33,806 nucleotides of DNA from Holosporales bacterium (GCA_003542655.1 DPKF01000031.1:1-33806); one strand, 5' to 3'. Shown: positions 7,554 to 16,752, counted from the stretch's first letter. A program made the numbers and translations. The notes: generated from the letters alone by a model not told the origin.

Positions 7554-8864
7554 ATGCGCATTCATATTATTGGTCCGTTAGAAGGTTATGGTACAGAGGC
7601 CGCTAAAATGGCTATGGATAAAGGTGCACAAGTATTTTCCTGCACTAACATTGAAGAAAGTTTAAATAATTTACGCAAAGGCAATAATTGCGATCTAGTC
7701 CTTATTGATGTTAGCCTCGATATAAAAGCATTTATCACGTCATTAAAGGAAGAACGTTTTCACCTTGATGTGGTTGGATGCGGCGTTAAACCAGACCCAA
7801 AAAAAGCAGCCATTGCCATTCGTGCTGGTGCAAAAGAATACATTCCCCTACCCCCTGATCCAGAGATGATCTCTGCATTATTGCAGTCGCTTTCTCCTGC
7901 ACCTGAACAATCTATTATTGCAAATGCCCCTGCAATTAAAAAGGTCTTAGAACTTGCGGATCGTGTTGCATCAAGTGAAGCGAACATTCTGCTTACAGGT
8001 GAATCTGGAACGGGAAAAGAAGTTCTGGCACATTACATTCATCGTCAATCAAAACGTCAAAAAAAACCATTTATTGCAATAAACTGCGCAGCCATACCTG
8101 ATAATTTATTAGAATCTGAACTTTTCGGCCATGAAAAAGGTGCATTCACCGGCGCCCTTACACAACGTATTGGAAAATTTGAATCTGCAGATGGAGGCAC
8201 ATTATTATTAGATGAAGTCACTGAAATGCCCCTACAGATGCAAGCAAAGCTTTTGCGCGCTATCCAAGAGAAAATTATTGATCGCGTAGGTGGCACAAAA
8301 CCTGTTTCCATCAATATTCGCATTATTGCAACCAGCAACCGCGACATGTTACATGCTATAAAAAATGGTGACTTTAGAGAAGATTTATACTACAGATTAA
8401 ACGTTGTCAATTTGACCCTGCCACGTCTGCAAGAAAGACCAGTGGATATAATCCCCTTAGCAAATTATTTTATCCAAAAATATGCAAAAATCAATCAAAT
8501 TGCCATAAAACAATTGTCAATAACAGCAGAACAATCTCTGCTTAAATGGCCCTGGCCTGGTAATGTTCGGGAACTAGAAAACTTGATGCATCGCGCTGTT
8601 TTACTTGCAGGTGAAAAAATCCAGCCAACGGATATCTTTGGATATGAATACACCGAAACAACACAATCTAATTTCACTGATAATTCACCAATTGAAACCA
8701 ATGGTTTTATAGGTAAAAGCATTCAAGATGTTGAAAAAGAATTGATATTAAAAACCTTAGCGCACTGCACAGGGCACAAAAATAATGCTGCACAGATTTT
8801 GGGCATATCTATCAGAACACTTCAAAATAAGCTTAAAGAATATGAACAAAGCACATGCTTATAA
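7554..8864 (+). CDS. flbD: sigma-54-dependent flagellar transcriptional regulator FlbD
   Basis: FlbD is the alphaproteobacterial activator of late flagellar genes, working with RNA polymerase sigma-54. The 436-residue protein has a degenerate receiver domain (about 1-120). Asp52 is retained (LVLIDVSLD), but the acidic pair near the N terminus is missing (MRIHIIGPLEG), as in known FlbD. The CGVKPDPKKAAIAIRAGAKE and IPLPPDPE stretches are very FlbD-like. The AAA+ domain has Walker A (GESGTGKE, near 150), the sigma-54 contact loop GAFTGA (near 196-201) and Walker B (GGTLLLDEV). A Fis-type helix-turn-helix ends it (NNAAQILGISIRTLQNKL). In Caulobacter FlbD is controlled by FliX rather than by simple phosphorylation; no fliX is in the window. 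The start is the ATG at 7554 with AAGG upstream. flhA follows after 15 bases. Confidence 0.92.
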   Translation: MRIHIIGPLEGYGTEAAKMAMDKGAQVFSCTNIEESLNNLRKGNNCDLVLIDVSLDIKAFITSLKEERFHLDVVGCGVKPDPKKAAIAIRAGAKEYIPLPPDPEMISALLQSLSPAPEQSIIANAPAIKKVLELADRVASSEANILLTGESGTGKEVLAHYIHRQSKRQKKPFIAINCAAIPDNLLESELFGHEKGAFTGALTQRIGKFESADGGTLLLDEVTEMPLQMQAKLLRAIQEKIIDRVGGTKPVSINIRIIATSNRDMLHAIKNGDFREDLYYRLNVVNLTLPRLQERPVDIIPLANYFIQKYAKINQIAIKQLSITAEQSLLKWPWPGNVRELENLMHRAVLLAGEKIQPTDIFGYEYTETTQSNFTDNSPIETNGFIGKSIQDVEKELILKTLAHCTGHKNNAAQILGISIRTLQNKLKEYEQSTCL

Positions 8865-8879
8865 AGGGTAATAAAATTC

Positions 8880-11012
8880 ATGTCTGACAGCATTAATCTT
8901 TCAAGCGCAAAAAAAACATCTAATGGGTTTGATTTAGCCGCCCTTAGCCAACGTACCGATTTAATGTTTGCCTTAGCATTTATGGCCGTGATTGCTGTCC
9001 TTATTATGCCATTGCCAAAATTCATGTTAGACAGCTGCCTTGCTATTTCCATTGCATTCTCATTCATGATTTTAATGACTGCCCTTTTTATTGAAAAACC
9101 ATTAGAATTTTCATCTTTTCCAACAATTCTTCTGGTTTCTACCATGTTGCGCTTATCGTTAAACGTCGCCTCAACGCGTCTTATCTTAAGCCACGGACAC
9201 GAAGGAACGAATGCAGCCGGTCGTGTGATTGAAGCCTTTGGACACTTTGTGATGGGTGGTAATTTTGTCATTGGTATCATTGTCTTTATCATCTTACTGA
9301 TTGTGAACTTTATCGTCATCACAAAAGGATCGTCACGTATTGCTGAAGTATCAGCCCGTTTTAGCCTAGATGCCATGCCTGGAAAACAAATGGCTGTAGA
9401 TGCTGATTTATCATCAGGCCTTATAGATGAAGATGAAGCAAAACGTCGCCGAAAAGAACTAGAAGGAGAAAGCAACTTTTTTGGTTCTATGGATGGTGCA
9501 GCAAAATTTGTAAGGGGAGACGCCATTGCAGGGCTTCTCATCACCCTCATCAATATTATTGGCGGCATTATTATTGGTGTCGTCCAACAAGGAGTCAGTT
9601 TAGCTGACGCTGCCCATTCATATATAATCTTAAGTGTTGGTGACGGTCTTGTGACTCAAATACCAGCCATTATTGTATCAACCTCAGCTGGTATGATGGT
9701 TTCTAAAGCTGGTGTTGAAGGAACCGCTGATAAAGCTATGTTTCAACAGTTATCCGCTAATCCCTCTGCCCTTGGGATGAGCTCTTTTTTAATGGGGTGC
9801 ATCGCCCTGCTTCCTGGCATGCCTATTCTCCCCTTTTTAACGCTCAGTGGTTTAACTGGGTTTGCTGCTTGGTTTATTAACGAAAAACAAAAAGGCAACC
9901 AAGAAACCATCCGCAAAAAAGAAAAAGAGCACAAAGCCAAAGAAACGGAAAAAACTTTAGAAACGCAAGCACAGGATGACGCCCTAAACCCTGTGGATTC
10001 TATTCGTATTGAAATGGGCTTTGGCTTACTGTCCTTATTAAATGGTGATTCAAAAAGAAAAGCACTATCTGAACAAATAAAGATACTTCGCAAACAAATG
10101 CTTGGCGATATCGGCATTATTTTACCGTCTGTTCGCATTCAAGATAATTTACAATTAGACCAAGAAGCCTATTCAATTAAAATTAAAGAAATTGAAGCCG
10201 GTTCAGGAACATTACGACCTAATCATTATCTTGTGATGGATCCTGAAGCAAATGATATTAGTATCCCCGGTGAGAAAACAACAGAACCGAGTTTTGGTTT
10301 ACCTGCCCTTTGGGTAGCTGCAGAATATAAAGATCAAGCAGAAGAAAAAAAATATACAGTGGTTGACCCTGCCATGGTTTTAGCAACACATTTATCTGAA
10401 ATTGTTAAAGATAATATTGGCGAACTTTTATCCTATGGAGATGTCCAAAAAGTATTGGACCAAGTTCCTGAATCCTATAAAAAATTATTATCTGATATCG
10501 TTCCTGTCAATATTACCGTTGGCGGCATTCAACGCGTCCTGCAATCCCTTGTAAGCGAACGTGTTTCAATTCGCGATATTGGCACCATTTTAGAAGGCAT
10601 CGCAGAAGCAACGGGTTTTTCTAAAAACACAGACGGCATTGCAGAACATGTTCGCCACAAACTATCGCGCCAAATTAGCTTTAGTAATTTGGATGATAAT
10701 GGCGTCTTACCAATATTAACGCTTGCACAAGAATGGGAAGAAGCGTTTCATCGTTCTTTAGCAGGTGACAACGAAAACAGATATCTTGCCATGGCACCAA
10801 CTGAATCACATCTATTTATGAGAAGAATTGCGGATGAATATGACCGCCTCACCATGATTGGTGAAATGCCTATTCTTATTACAAGCAGCCCCATACGTAT
10901 TTATGTAAGATCTCTGACAGAACGTGTCCGCCCAGCAATACAAGTGATGAGCCAAAACGAACTGCACCCAAAATGTAAAATTCGGAATTTAGGTCAAATC
11001 AGTATGGGTTAG
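8880..11012 (+). CDS. flhA: flagellar type III export gate protein FlhA
   Basis: FlhA forms the nonameric export gate of the flagellar type III secretion system and binds chaperone-substrate complexes with its cytoplasmic domain. The 710-residue length is normal. The N-terminal half has about eight membrane helices (the first near residues 29-50). The conserved FHIPEP-family cytoplasmic loop is present with RFSLDAMPGKQMAVDADL near 160-177. A charged linker at about 340-365 leads into the C-terminal domain with FGLPALWV and the VLQSLVSERVSIRDI region. It sits directly behind flbD with a 15-base gap, as in the Caulobacter fliF-to-flhA cluster, so the two are probably cotranscribed. The fliQ-fliR-flhB genes lie about 20 kb away in this window on the other strand. 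Confidence 0.96.
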   Translation: MSDSINLSSAKKTSNGFDLAALSQRTDLMFALAFMAVIAVLIMPLPKFMLDSCLAISIAFSFMILMTALFIEKPLEFSSFPTILLVSTMLRLSLNVASTRLILSHGHEGTNAAGRVIEAFGHFVMGGNFVIGIIVFIILLIVNFIVITKGSSRIAEVSARFSLDAMPGKQMAVDADLSSGLIDEDEAKRRRKELEGESNFFGSMDGAAKFVRGDAIAGLLITLINIIGGIIIGVVQQGVSLADAAHSYIILSVGDGLVTQIPAIIVSTSAGMMVSKAGVEGTADKAMFQQLSANPSALGMSSFLMGCIALLPGMPILPFLTLSGLTGFAAWFINEKQKGNQETIRKKEKEHKAKETEKTLETQAQDDALNPVDSIRIEMGFGLLSLLNGDSKRKALSEQIKILRKQMLGDIGIILPSVRIQDNLQLDQEAYSIKIKEIEAGSGTLRPNHYLVMDPEANDISIPGEKTTEPSFGLPALWVAAEYKDQAEEKKYTVVDPAMVLATHLSEIVKDNIGELLSYGDVQKVLDQVPESYKKLLSDIVPVNITVGGIQRVLQSLVSERVSIRDIGTILEGIAEATGFSKNTDGIAEHVRHKLSRQISFSNLDDNGVLPILTLAQEWEEAFHRSLAGDNENRYLAMAPTESHLFMRRIADEYDRLTMIGEMPILITSSPIRIYVRSLTERVRPAIQVMSQNELHPKCKIRNLGQISMG

Positions 11013-11111
11013 TTTGAACCTAATATAAAACTAGAATAAGCCATATTCAAAGTAGCAAATTTATTCTTTATATTTTAAGATAAGTCATAAAAGCTAAACT
11101 AAATAGCACCA

Positions 11112-12266
11112 TTGAAACAAACACCTAAAAAAATATATATCATTGCAGGCGAAGCATCTGGCGATCAAATTGGCGCGCACTTGATGACAGCCCTTAAAGA
11201 GCGCCATGCATCTTATATATTTTATGGTATTGGTGGCAATCAAATGAAAGATGCAGAGCTGAAACCCCTATTTCCCATAGATGAACTTTCCATCATGGGG
11301 CTGGCTGAAATAATACCCCACATACGGCGCATTTTTAAACGCATCAGACAAACTGTCAGTCATATTATAGAGGTCCAACCTGACGTCCTTATTACAATAG
11401 ATTCTTCCGGCTTTACACACCGCGTTATTAAACGTGTAAAAAAACAAGTAAAGAAACGTAAATTACCTTACATACCAGCCGTTCATTATGCAGCTCCACC
11501 TGTTTGGGCCTGGCGCCCATGGCGGGCAAAAAGTGTTGCCAAATTTTTAGACCATCTTTTATGTCTTTACCCATTTGAGCCCCCTTACTTTACCAAACAT
11601 GGTTTAAAAGCAACGTTTGTAGGGCACCCCATAACAGAAAAAAATATTACCTGTCATCAAAACAACGATGTAAAAGAAAAAAATATTCTTCTTTTACCGG
11701 GCAGCAGAACATCAGAAATTGAATTGTTACTCCCTATATTTTTAGACGTTGCGCAAAAAATATATAATGATCAAAAATGTCAGTTTTTACTGCCTACCCT
11801 ACCCCACCTACAAAAGAAAATTGAATCCATCATTCCACACTCCCTCCCCGTTCAGGTCACATCAAATGTGGTTAAAAAAGAAGCATTCTTTCAAATTGCC
11901 AACAGTGCAATTGCGGCTAGTGGAACAGTTTCTTTAGAGCTTGCACAATATAATATTCCACATGTCATCGCCTATAAGGCATCTGCTATAACGGCATTCT
12001 TATTAAAAAGATTAATAAAAATTCCTTTTGTAGCCTTACCAAATATTCTTGCAAATAGATATATTGTGCCCGAGCTTTTACAAGAAAACTGTGACAGCCA
12101 AAATATCTATAACGCATTTCAGACCATTAAGAAAGAAAATCAAAGAAAAGCTTTGAAGAACGTGTTTAAAAAATTGTATTGTAAGCAAAAAGGCTTAACG
12201 CCCAGCCAGCATGCTGCACAAATTATAGAAGAGCTTATCGATGAACACTACTGCGAAAAAACCTGA
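11112..12266 (+). CDS. lpxB: lipid-A-disaccharide synthase LpxB
   Basis: LpxB (GT19) condenses lipid X and UDP-diacylglucosamine to give the lipid A disaccharide. The 384-residue protein opens with the family signature IYIIAGEASGDQIGA and has the YAAPPVWAWRPWRA motif near residue 130, FVGHPITE near 172 and LLLPGSRTSEIELLLP near 195. The nucleotide-sugar site SGTVSLELA is near 270 and NILANRYIVPELLQ near 315. The start is a TTG at 11112; no ATG or GTG lies close by, the conserved family sequence begins a few codons later, and no strong ribosome-binding site is visible. Its last 26 bases overlap the start of dut. The usual upstream neighbours lpxA and fabZ are absent here. Confidence 0.95.
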   Translation: MKQTPKKIYIIAGEASGDQIGAHLMTALKERHASYIFYGIGGNQMKDAELKPLFPIDELSIMGLAEIIPHIRRIFKRIRQTVSHIIEVQPDVLITIDSSGFTHRVIKRVKKQVKKRKLPYIPAVHYAAPPVWAWRPWRAKSVAKFLDHLLCLYPFEPPYFTKHGLKATFVGHPITEKNITCHQNNDVKEKNILLLPGSRTSEIELLLPIFLDVAQKIYNDQKCQFLLPTLPHLQKKIESIIPHSLPVQVTSNVVKKEAFFQIANSAIAASGTVSLELAQYNIPHVIAYKASAITAFLLKRLIKIPFVALPNILANRYIVPELLQENCDSQNIYNAFQTIKKENQRKALKNVFKKLYCKQKGLTPSQHAAQIIEELIDEHYCEKT

Positions 12267-12714
12267 CAATTATCAAGCACTTGATATAAAAATAAAAAAA
12301 ATACACACAAATGCTGAACTTCCAGCCTATGGATCAATTGAAAGTGCGGGTGCCGATTTGTATGCCTGTATTGAAGAAGACATTGTCTTAAAACCAGGAA
12401 AACGGGTTGTCGTACCCCATGGTTTTTCAATGGAACTGCCGCTGGGATTTGAAGCACAAATAAGATCTCGCTCAGGGCTTGCCTTTAAAAATGGCATTAT
12501 CGTTTTAAATTCGCCAGGAACAGTAGACTCCGACTTTAGAGGAGAGCTCAAAACCCTTCTTATCCATTTAGGTGAAGAAGATTTTGTCATTAAAAATGGT
12601 ATGCGTATTTCACAAATGGTGATAAGCCGTCACGCAACAGCGAATTGGGTAGAAACGTCAGTTTTATGTGATACAAACCGTGGGTCTGGTGGCTATGGAT
12701 CTACAGGTATTTAA
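12241..12714 (+). CDS. dut: deoxyuridine 5'-triphosphate nucleotidohydrolase (dUTPase)
   Basis: dUTPase hydrolyses dUTP to dUMP and pyrophosphate, keeping uracil out of DNA. All five motifs of the trimeric family are visible in this 157-residue protein: AGADLYA (motif 1), RSRSGLA (motif 2, containing the phosphate-binding Ser), GTVDSDFRGEL (motif 3, with the catalytic Asp), RISQMVI (motif 4) and the glycine-rich RGSGGYGSTG (motif 5) at the C terminus. The ATG at 12241 lies inside lpxB, giving a 26-base overlap that suggests translational coupling. The coding sequence ends only five residues past the start of motif 5's GYGSTG, as usual. Confidence 0.96.
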   Translation: MNTTAKKPDNYQALDIKIKKIHTNAELPAYGSIESAGADLYACIEEDIVLKPGKRVVVPHGFSMELPLGFEAQIRSRSGLAFKNGIIVLNSPGTVDSDFRGELKTLLIHLGEEDFVIKNGMRISQMVISRHATANWVETSVLCDTNRGSGGYGSTGI

Positions 12715-12753
12715 TTATTTACTTTAAACGACTTTAACTATTACTTTATTTTA

Positions 12754-12762
12754 TGATATAAT
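12754..12762 (+). promoter_or_regulatory. extended -10 promoter before the SH3 protein gene
   Basis: TGA followed by a perfect TATAAT (12757-12762) makes an extended -10 element about 66 bases before the start at 12828. The matching -35 is poor (TTTAAC at 12733-12738, 18-base spacer), which extended -10 promoters tolerate. Not confirmed by mapping. Confidence 0.45.
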
Positions 12763-12827
12763 TAAATCAAGCAAAGGAATTGCTATTGCTTCTTGGTATG
12801 AACACTTTTGAAATTAATTTTTAAACT

Positions 12828-13313
12828 ATGATCCGATTTTTCTTTCTGTTATTCAGTCTACTGAATTGTGTTGAGGTCTATGCAAAAACAGGGCTTCCTT
12901 GTCCGCGCTTTGCCTCTTTTCGCGCTAACAAAGCCAATGTGCATGTTGGACCGGGGAAACAATATCCTGTTGAATGGGTATATGTAAGACAATTTTTACC
13001 TGTAGAAATTATTGCAGAGTTTGATCACTGGCGCCAAATTCGTGACATTGATGGATCTGTTTCTTGGGCACACGTCAGCTTACTATCCGGCAAACGTTAC
13101 GGCATATTGACAGGTAAAACGCAAAGCATAAAAAACAAACCATCTGATTCGTCAGATACACTTGCACGTATAGAGCCAGGTGTCATTGTCTCTTTAAAAA
13201 AAACACAGGGTGAATGGCTTCAAATAGAATCTCGTTCAGAGCAAGGAAAATTCCAGGGCTGGGTTCGCGGAAAATTCGTTTGGGGATTTTATCCAAATGA
13301 AAAAAGCTTTTAA
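12828..13313 (+). CDS. secreted bacterial SH3 (DUF1058-type) domain protein
   Basis: This 161-residue exported protein has a signal peptide (hydrophobic residues 3-15, cleavage near VYAKTG). Two SH3-like repeats follow. The first (about 27-85) reads FRANKANVHVGPGKQYPVEW and ends in a WAHVSLLSGKR motif characteristic of alphaproteobacterial DUF1058 proteins. The second (about 95-155) ends in QGWVRGKFVWGFYP. SH3b domains of this kind usually bind peptidoglycan or other envelope ligands; no catalytic domain is present, so it is not an autolysin by itself. The family is common in alphaproteobacteria but has no assigned role. It is preceded by an extended -10 promoter and stands alone between dut and pal. 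Confidence 0.85.
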   Translation: MIRFFFLLFSLLNCVEVYAKTGLPCPRFASFRANKANVHVGPGKQYPVEWVYVRQFLPVEIIAEFDHWRQIRDIDGSVSWAHVSLLSGKRYGILTGKTQSIKNKPSDSSDTLARIEPGVIVSLKKTQGEWLQIESRSEQGKFQGWVRGKFVWGFYPNEKSF

Positions 13314-13530
13314 TCCCTAAACAGTCATTTTCAATTTTCCGAATTCACAACATCTTTTTTCAACCCGATTAACAACATGTTTTTTCAATTGACTCTGATT
13401 ATAAAATCAGTACTGAAATCAGGAATTTAACCAAAAAACATCAAAACTGTTGTATATTTTCAACACTTAATCTATTTGTCATATTTATTTTAAAAAACAC
13501 ACAACTATATCAATGCAAAACAGTTGAAAG

Positions 13531-13541
13531 TATAATATACT
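13531..13541 (+). promoter_or_regulatory. candidate -10 region for pal
   Basis: Overlapping hexamers TATAAT (13531-13536) and TATACT (13536-13541) lie about 40-50 bases before pal in a very AT-rich 266-base gap (13314-13579). No convincing -35 sits at the right distance. The same gap holds two 11-base copies of CAAAACWGTTG, about 73 bases apart and differing at one position; their meaning is unknown. No gene or RNA was found in the gap. Confidence 0.35.
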
Positions 13542-13579
13542 GTAACAAGTAGGTTTTTTTATAAAATGGAATAATTATT

Positions 13580-14032
13580 ATGAAGACAAAAATTTTAACA
13601 GCAGCAGCTGCAGCCCTTGTGTTGGCATCTTGCGAAAATGGTCATGACGTAGACGTAAGTTCATCTTACGCACCAGGAACACCATGTGATTTCAAAAAAG
13701 TGGGTGATCGCGTTCACTTTGGTTTTGACAAATCATGTCTTGATCCTGAAGCTAAGAAAACTGTTGAAGCACAAGCTGAATGGCTAAAGACATATTCAAA
13801 TGCAAAAGCGACCGTTACTGGAAAATGTGACGAACGTGGAACACGTGAATATAACATAGCACTAGGACAACGTCGTGCGAAAAATGCTGCAACAGCACTT
13901 AAAGCAAATGGCGTTGAAGAAGGACGCGTCACAACAATGTCTTATGGAAAAGATCGTCCAGAAGTGCCAAATGCAAAATCAGATGCAGAACATGCACAAA
14001 ACCGTGTAGCAATTACAGAAATTAATGGCTAA
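13580..14032 (+). CDS. pal: peptidoglycan-associated lipoprotein Pal
   Basis: Pal anchors the outer membrane to peptidoglycan as part of the Tol-Pal system, which constricts the envelope at division. The 150-residue product has a lipoprotein signal peptide ending in the lipobox LASC, with Cys18 as the acylated residue. It is followed by a short linker and an OmpA-like peptidoglycan-binding domain (about 45-150): VHFGFDKSCLDPEA, TGKCDERGTREYNIALGQRR (the D and R that bind diaminopimelate) and SYGKDRPEVP. The usual partners tolQRAB and ybgF are not adjacent, unlike in most alphaproteobacteria where tolB precedes pal. A strong intrinsic terminator lies 18 bases after the stop, so this is probably a single-gene transcript. 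Confidence 0.95.
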   Translation: MKTKILTAAAAALVLASCENGHDVDVSSSYAPGTPCDFKKVGDRVHFGFDKSCLDPEAKKTVEAQAEWLKTYSNAKATVTGKCDERGTREYNIALGQRRAKNAATALKANGVEEGRVTTMSYGKDRPEVPNAKSDAEHAQNRVAITEING

Positions 14033-14050
14033 TTCACGTTAAAATAAATT

Positions 14051-14078
14051 AAAAGCCATCTTCTGGATGGCTTTTTTT
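14051..14078 (+). terminator. intrinsic terminator after pal
   Basis: A perfect 10-base-pair stem (14051-14060 with 14066-14075), loop TTCTG, is followed by a run of T to 14078. It lies 18 bases after the pal stop and 20 bases before the CinA-domain gene. Confidence 0.92.
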
Positions 14079-14098
14079 ATATGTAAAAACAGGTATCT

Positions 14099-14863
14099 AT
14101 GTCTGAACAAATTATCACAGCAGCAATTCTTATTATTGGGGATGAAATTTTATCTGGCAGAACACAAGATACAAACACAGCCTATATTACAAATACCTTA
14201 GCAGAAAAAGGTATTGATATTTTAGAAGTGCGCATTATCAAAGATGATGAGGCAGCCATTATTTTTGCCGTTAATGAACTGAGATCAAAATACACCTATC
14301 TATTTACAACTGGGGGCATTGGGGGCACTCACGATGATATCACCACCCCCTCCATTGCAAAAGCACTCAACCTTCCCCTTGTTGAAAACACAAAAGCACG
14401 TAAAATTATTGAAGATCGTTATGGAATGCCGTTAAATGCGCACTTTATTTCAATGACGTTAATGCCAAAGGGTGCACATTTAATTGCAAATTCATTAAGC
14501 AAAGTCCCCAGCTTTTATATAGACAACGTATATGTTCTGGCAGGCATGCCATCTGTCATGAAAGTCATGCTGGATGATATAATCCCAAAACTACAATCAG
14601 GGGAAAAGATATATTCAAACACACTTACCTCCGGTGCACTAGAGGGGATGATCAGCGAAGACCTTTCAACAATACAATCTGCCTTTACAAATGTATCTAT
14701 TGGTAGTTATCCTTTTTATGATGATACAAAAAAAGGCACAACACTTGTCTTAAGATCGCGTGATACAAAGGCATTAAAACAAGCCACAAAAGAAATATTA
14801 ACAATGTTATATAGATATAATTGCGAACCAACAATGAACTTTGACATACAAATAGAAAGCTGA
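14099..14863 (+). CDS. CinA N-terminal-domain (MoaB/MoeA-like, PF00994) protein
   Basis: The 254-residue product matches the N-terminal half of CinA, the molybdopterin-binding-like fold that in CinA family members acts as an ADP-ribose/COG1058 pyrophosphatase. Visible marks are AAILIIGDEILSGRTQDTN at residues 8-26, the TTGGIGGTHDDITTPSIA motif near 76 and YVLAGMPSVMKVML near 147. It ends at about 250 residues, so the C-terminal nicotinamide-nucleotide amidase domain of full CinA is absent; stand-alone COG1058 proteins of this length are common in alphaproteobacteria. The pal terminator separates it from pal. The HIT gene begins nine bases after its stop, so both are probably on one transcript concerned with nucleotide by-product hydrolysis. 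Confidence 0.88.
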   Translation: MSEQIITAAILIIGDEILSGRTQDTNTAYITNTLAEKGIDILEVRIIKDDEAAIIFAVNELRSKYTYLFTTGGIGGTHDDITTPSIAKALNLPLVENTKARKIIEDRYGMPLNAHFISMTLMPKGAHLIANSLSKVPSFYIDNVYVLAGMPSVMKVMLDDIIPKLQSGEKIYSNTLTSGALEGMISEDLSTIQSAFTNVSIGSYPFYDDTKKGTTLVLRSRDTKALKQATKEILTMLYRYNCEPTMNFDIQIES

Positions 14864-14871
14864 AACTTATT

Positions 14872-15240
14872 TTGACATACGATGAAAACAATATTTTTGC
14901 AAAAATATTAAGGGGCGACATCCCTAATAAAACAGTCTATGAAGATGCGCATGTGTTAAGCTTTCATGATATTGCACCCATCGCCCCCATCCATGTTTTA
15001 GTTATTCCAAAAGCACCCTATATTGATTTTAGCGATTTTCATCAAAATGCAGATAAGCAGACAATTATTCAATTCTATCAAGGCGTTGAACAAACAATAC
15101 AAAAGCTAAAGCTGCTAAATGGCTATAGAATCGTATCAAATAAAGGCCAAGATGGCGGTCAAGAAGTTCCCCATTTTCATATACACATATTATCAGGCAC
15201 AAAACTATCGACAGAAAATATGTTTAAAAAATTTCATTAA
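14872..15240 (+). CDS. hinT: HIT family nucleotide hydrolase (HinT-like)
   Basis: HinT proteins hydrolyse purine nucleoside phosphoramidates and acyl-adenylates. The 122-residue product has the classic opening NIFAKILRGDIPNKTVYED, the APIHVLVIPKAP strand and the catalytic histidine triad VPHFHIHIL at about residues 100-108. Length is normal. The start is a TTG at 14872, since no ATG lies between the preceding stop and the conserved sequence; this is the second TTG start in the region besides lpxB. The gene sits nine bases behind the CinA-domain gene, suggesting one operon. Confidence 0.92.
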   Translation: MTYDENNIFAKILRGDIPNKTVYEDAHVLSFHDIAPIAPIHVLVIPKAPYIDFSDFHQNADKQTIIQFYQGVEQTIQKLKLLNGYRIVSNKGQDGGQEVPHFHIHILSGTKLSTENMFKKFH

Positions 15241-15251
15241 ACAAGCACATT

Positions 15252-15279
15252 TTGTAAAAACTTTTTTTTTATGTATACT
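15252..15279 (+). promoter_or_regulatory. sigma-70-like promoter before the TolC-family gene
   Basis: TTGTAA (15252-15257), a 16-base spacer and TATACT (15274-15279) form a plausible promoter about 88 bases before the start at 15367, inside the 126-base gap after hinT. The -35 matches at four of six positions and the -10 at five. Confidence 0.45.
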
Positions 15280-15366
15280 GTAGTGGTGGTGGACATACCA
15301 TTTAATTTACTAAAAAAATACATAAATTTTCAGTAATGAAAAATACAAAGGATTGTTGTTTATATT

Positions 15367-16749
15367 ATGAAAAAATGCGCTCTTATTTTAGCCCTATCTT
15401 TAACAACAAGTGTGCACCCTATTTATGCAAAATTAACACTAAAGAAAGCGCTTGAGTCTGCTTATTTTACCCCACAAATTGAAGCAAAACGTGAAGAAAC
15501 AAGAGCAAAACATGAACTACACGTTCAAGCTAAATCTGGTTTTTTACCTAAAATTACGGCTGGCGTAAGCCACCAAAAACAACAGAGCGTGCAATCAGAT
15601 GATTCAGAAGGACGAGATACCCGCGCAAAAACAATGCAGTTTACAGACCAAGGATACGTAGCGCTAAAACAAAACATTTTTAAAGGGGGCAGTACTCTTG
15701 CTGCAATGGACAAGGCTAATGCTGACGTATACAGAGCTTGGGCAGAGCTAGAAGCAGAAGAACAGAAAGTATTATCAGAAGGGGCTGCCGCTTACTTAGA
15801 ATTAGTCGCTAGCAAAAAAAATATTGAAGTTAGCGAACAAAATGTTAAATTCTTAAAACAAGCTTTTTTTGCAGCGGACAAAAAATATCAAGTCGGTGAA
15901 GAAACCATCACAAACGTAAGTGCTGCAAAGGCGGAGCTTATTGCTGGTGAAGCAGAACTAATTTCAGCAAAAGCAGAGTATGATAACGCAAAGGCAAATT
16001 TTCTATTTAAAACAGGATTAAAACCAGAAGAGAATATTGAAGAACCTGCTGTTCCAACTTTCATGCCAAAAACTTTAGATCTTGCTATAGGTCTTAGTGA
16101 TGACCATAATCCAAACATTAAAAGCACGCAATTCGCTATTGATTCTGCTGATGCAGAAGCAGACAGCGTGACAGGTGCACTACTTCCAAGTATAGATTTC
16201 AGTGTTGAAGCAGCCCGCCAAAGAACGCGGAACAAGAAACCTCAGCTTAATCAGGCTGGGAATTTAGCGGCTGGCAACACATTTGCAACACCTGTCACAG
16301 TGAAAACAGAAATGAGCATACCTTTGTATGAAGGTGGGGAAATTAGGTCAAAACGACGCCAAAGCTTAAAAACAATCACAGCACAAAAGGTACACTTACA
16401 AAAAGTTCGCAATGAAGTGCGCCAAGCGATTGAGAGATTATGGAATAAGCATGCAGCATTACAAAACACATTTAGCGCCTATCAACAAGTTGTTAAAGCA
16501 TCTAACCAAGCACTAAATAGTTTAGTAGAAGAACAAAAAGCGGGTTCTAAAACATTACTGGAGGTTTTAAAACAACAAAAAGAACACTTTCAACGGCAAA
16601 AGAAGTTAGTAGATACCGAAAAAGATTACCTAAAAAATGCTTATGAGTTTACAGCTGTTATGGGAATTTTAACACCACAACGTTTAAAACTTGATGTGAA
16701 AGTGGTAGACTTAAAGGAAGATTACAGCAACACAAAGGTTCAGTTTTAA
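15367..16749 (+). CDS. tolC: TolC family outer-membrane efflux/secretion protein
   Basis: TolC proteins form the trimeric outer-membrane duct and periplasmic alpha-barrel used by type I secretion and RND/MFS efflux pumps. The 460-residue protein has a signal peptide (cleavage near IYAKLT). It then shows the two-fold TolC repeat: LTLKKALESAY at the start of repeat one and the matching SLKTITAQKV-type helices in repeat two. Long heptad-rich helices are visible (about 120-215 and 315-420), with the NVKFLKQAFFAADKKYQVGEETITNV motif between them (given here only to mark residues about 158-183). The genes adjacent are not pump components. popZ follows three bases after the stop, the same order seen in other alphaproteobacteria. 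Which pump it serves cannot be told. Confidence 0.88.
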   Translation: MKKCALILALSLTTSVHPIYAKLTLKKALESAYFTPQIEAKREETRAKHELHVQAKSGFLPKITAGVSHQKQQSVQSDDSEGRDTRAKTMQFTDQGYVALKQNIFKGGSTLAAMDKANADVYRAWAELEAEEQKVLSEGAAAYLELVASKKNIEVSEQNVKFLKQAFFAADKKYQVGEETITNVSAAKAELIAGEAELISAKAEYDNAKANFLFKTGLKPEENIEEPAVPTFMPKTLDLAIGLSDDHNPNIKSTQFAIDSADAEADSVTGALLPSIDFSVEAARQRTRNKKPQLNQAGNLAAGNTFATPVTVKTEMSIPLYEGGEIRSKRRQSLKTITAQKVHLQKVRNEVRQAIERLWNKHAALQNTFSAYQQVVKASNQALNSLVEEQKAGSKTLLEVLKQQKEHFQRQKKLVDTEKDYLKNAYEFTAVMGILTPQRLKLDVKVVDLKEDYSNTKVQF

Positions 16750-16752
16750 ATT

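Noticed and set aside
8822..9568. 248-codon minus-strand open frame opposite flhA
   Set aside because: It lies wholly opposite well-conserved flbD/flhA coding sequence, and its product has no recognisable domain.
12724..12738. TTAA-N6-TTAAC before the SH3 protein gene, similar to a CtrA box
   Set aside because: The spacer is six bases, not seven; CtrA needs the two half-sites one helical turn apart.
13314..13579. Possible small RNA or tRNA in the gap before pal
   Set aside because: No cloverleaf, no T-loop sequence and no terminator hairpin in the gap; only AT-rich sequence and two short repeats.
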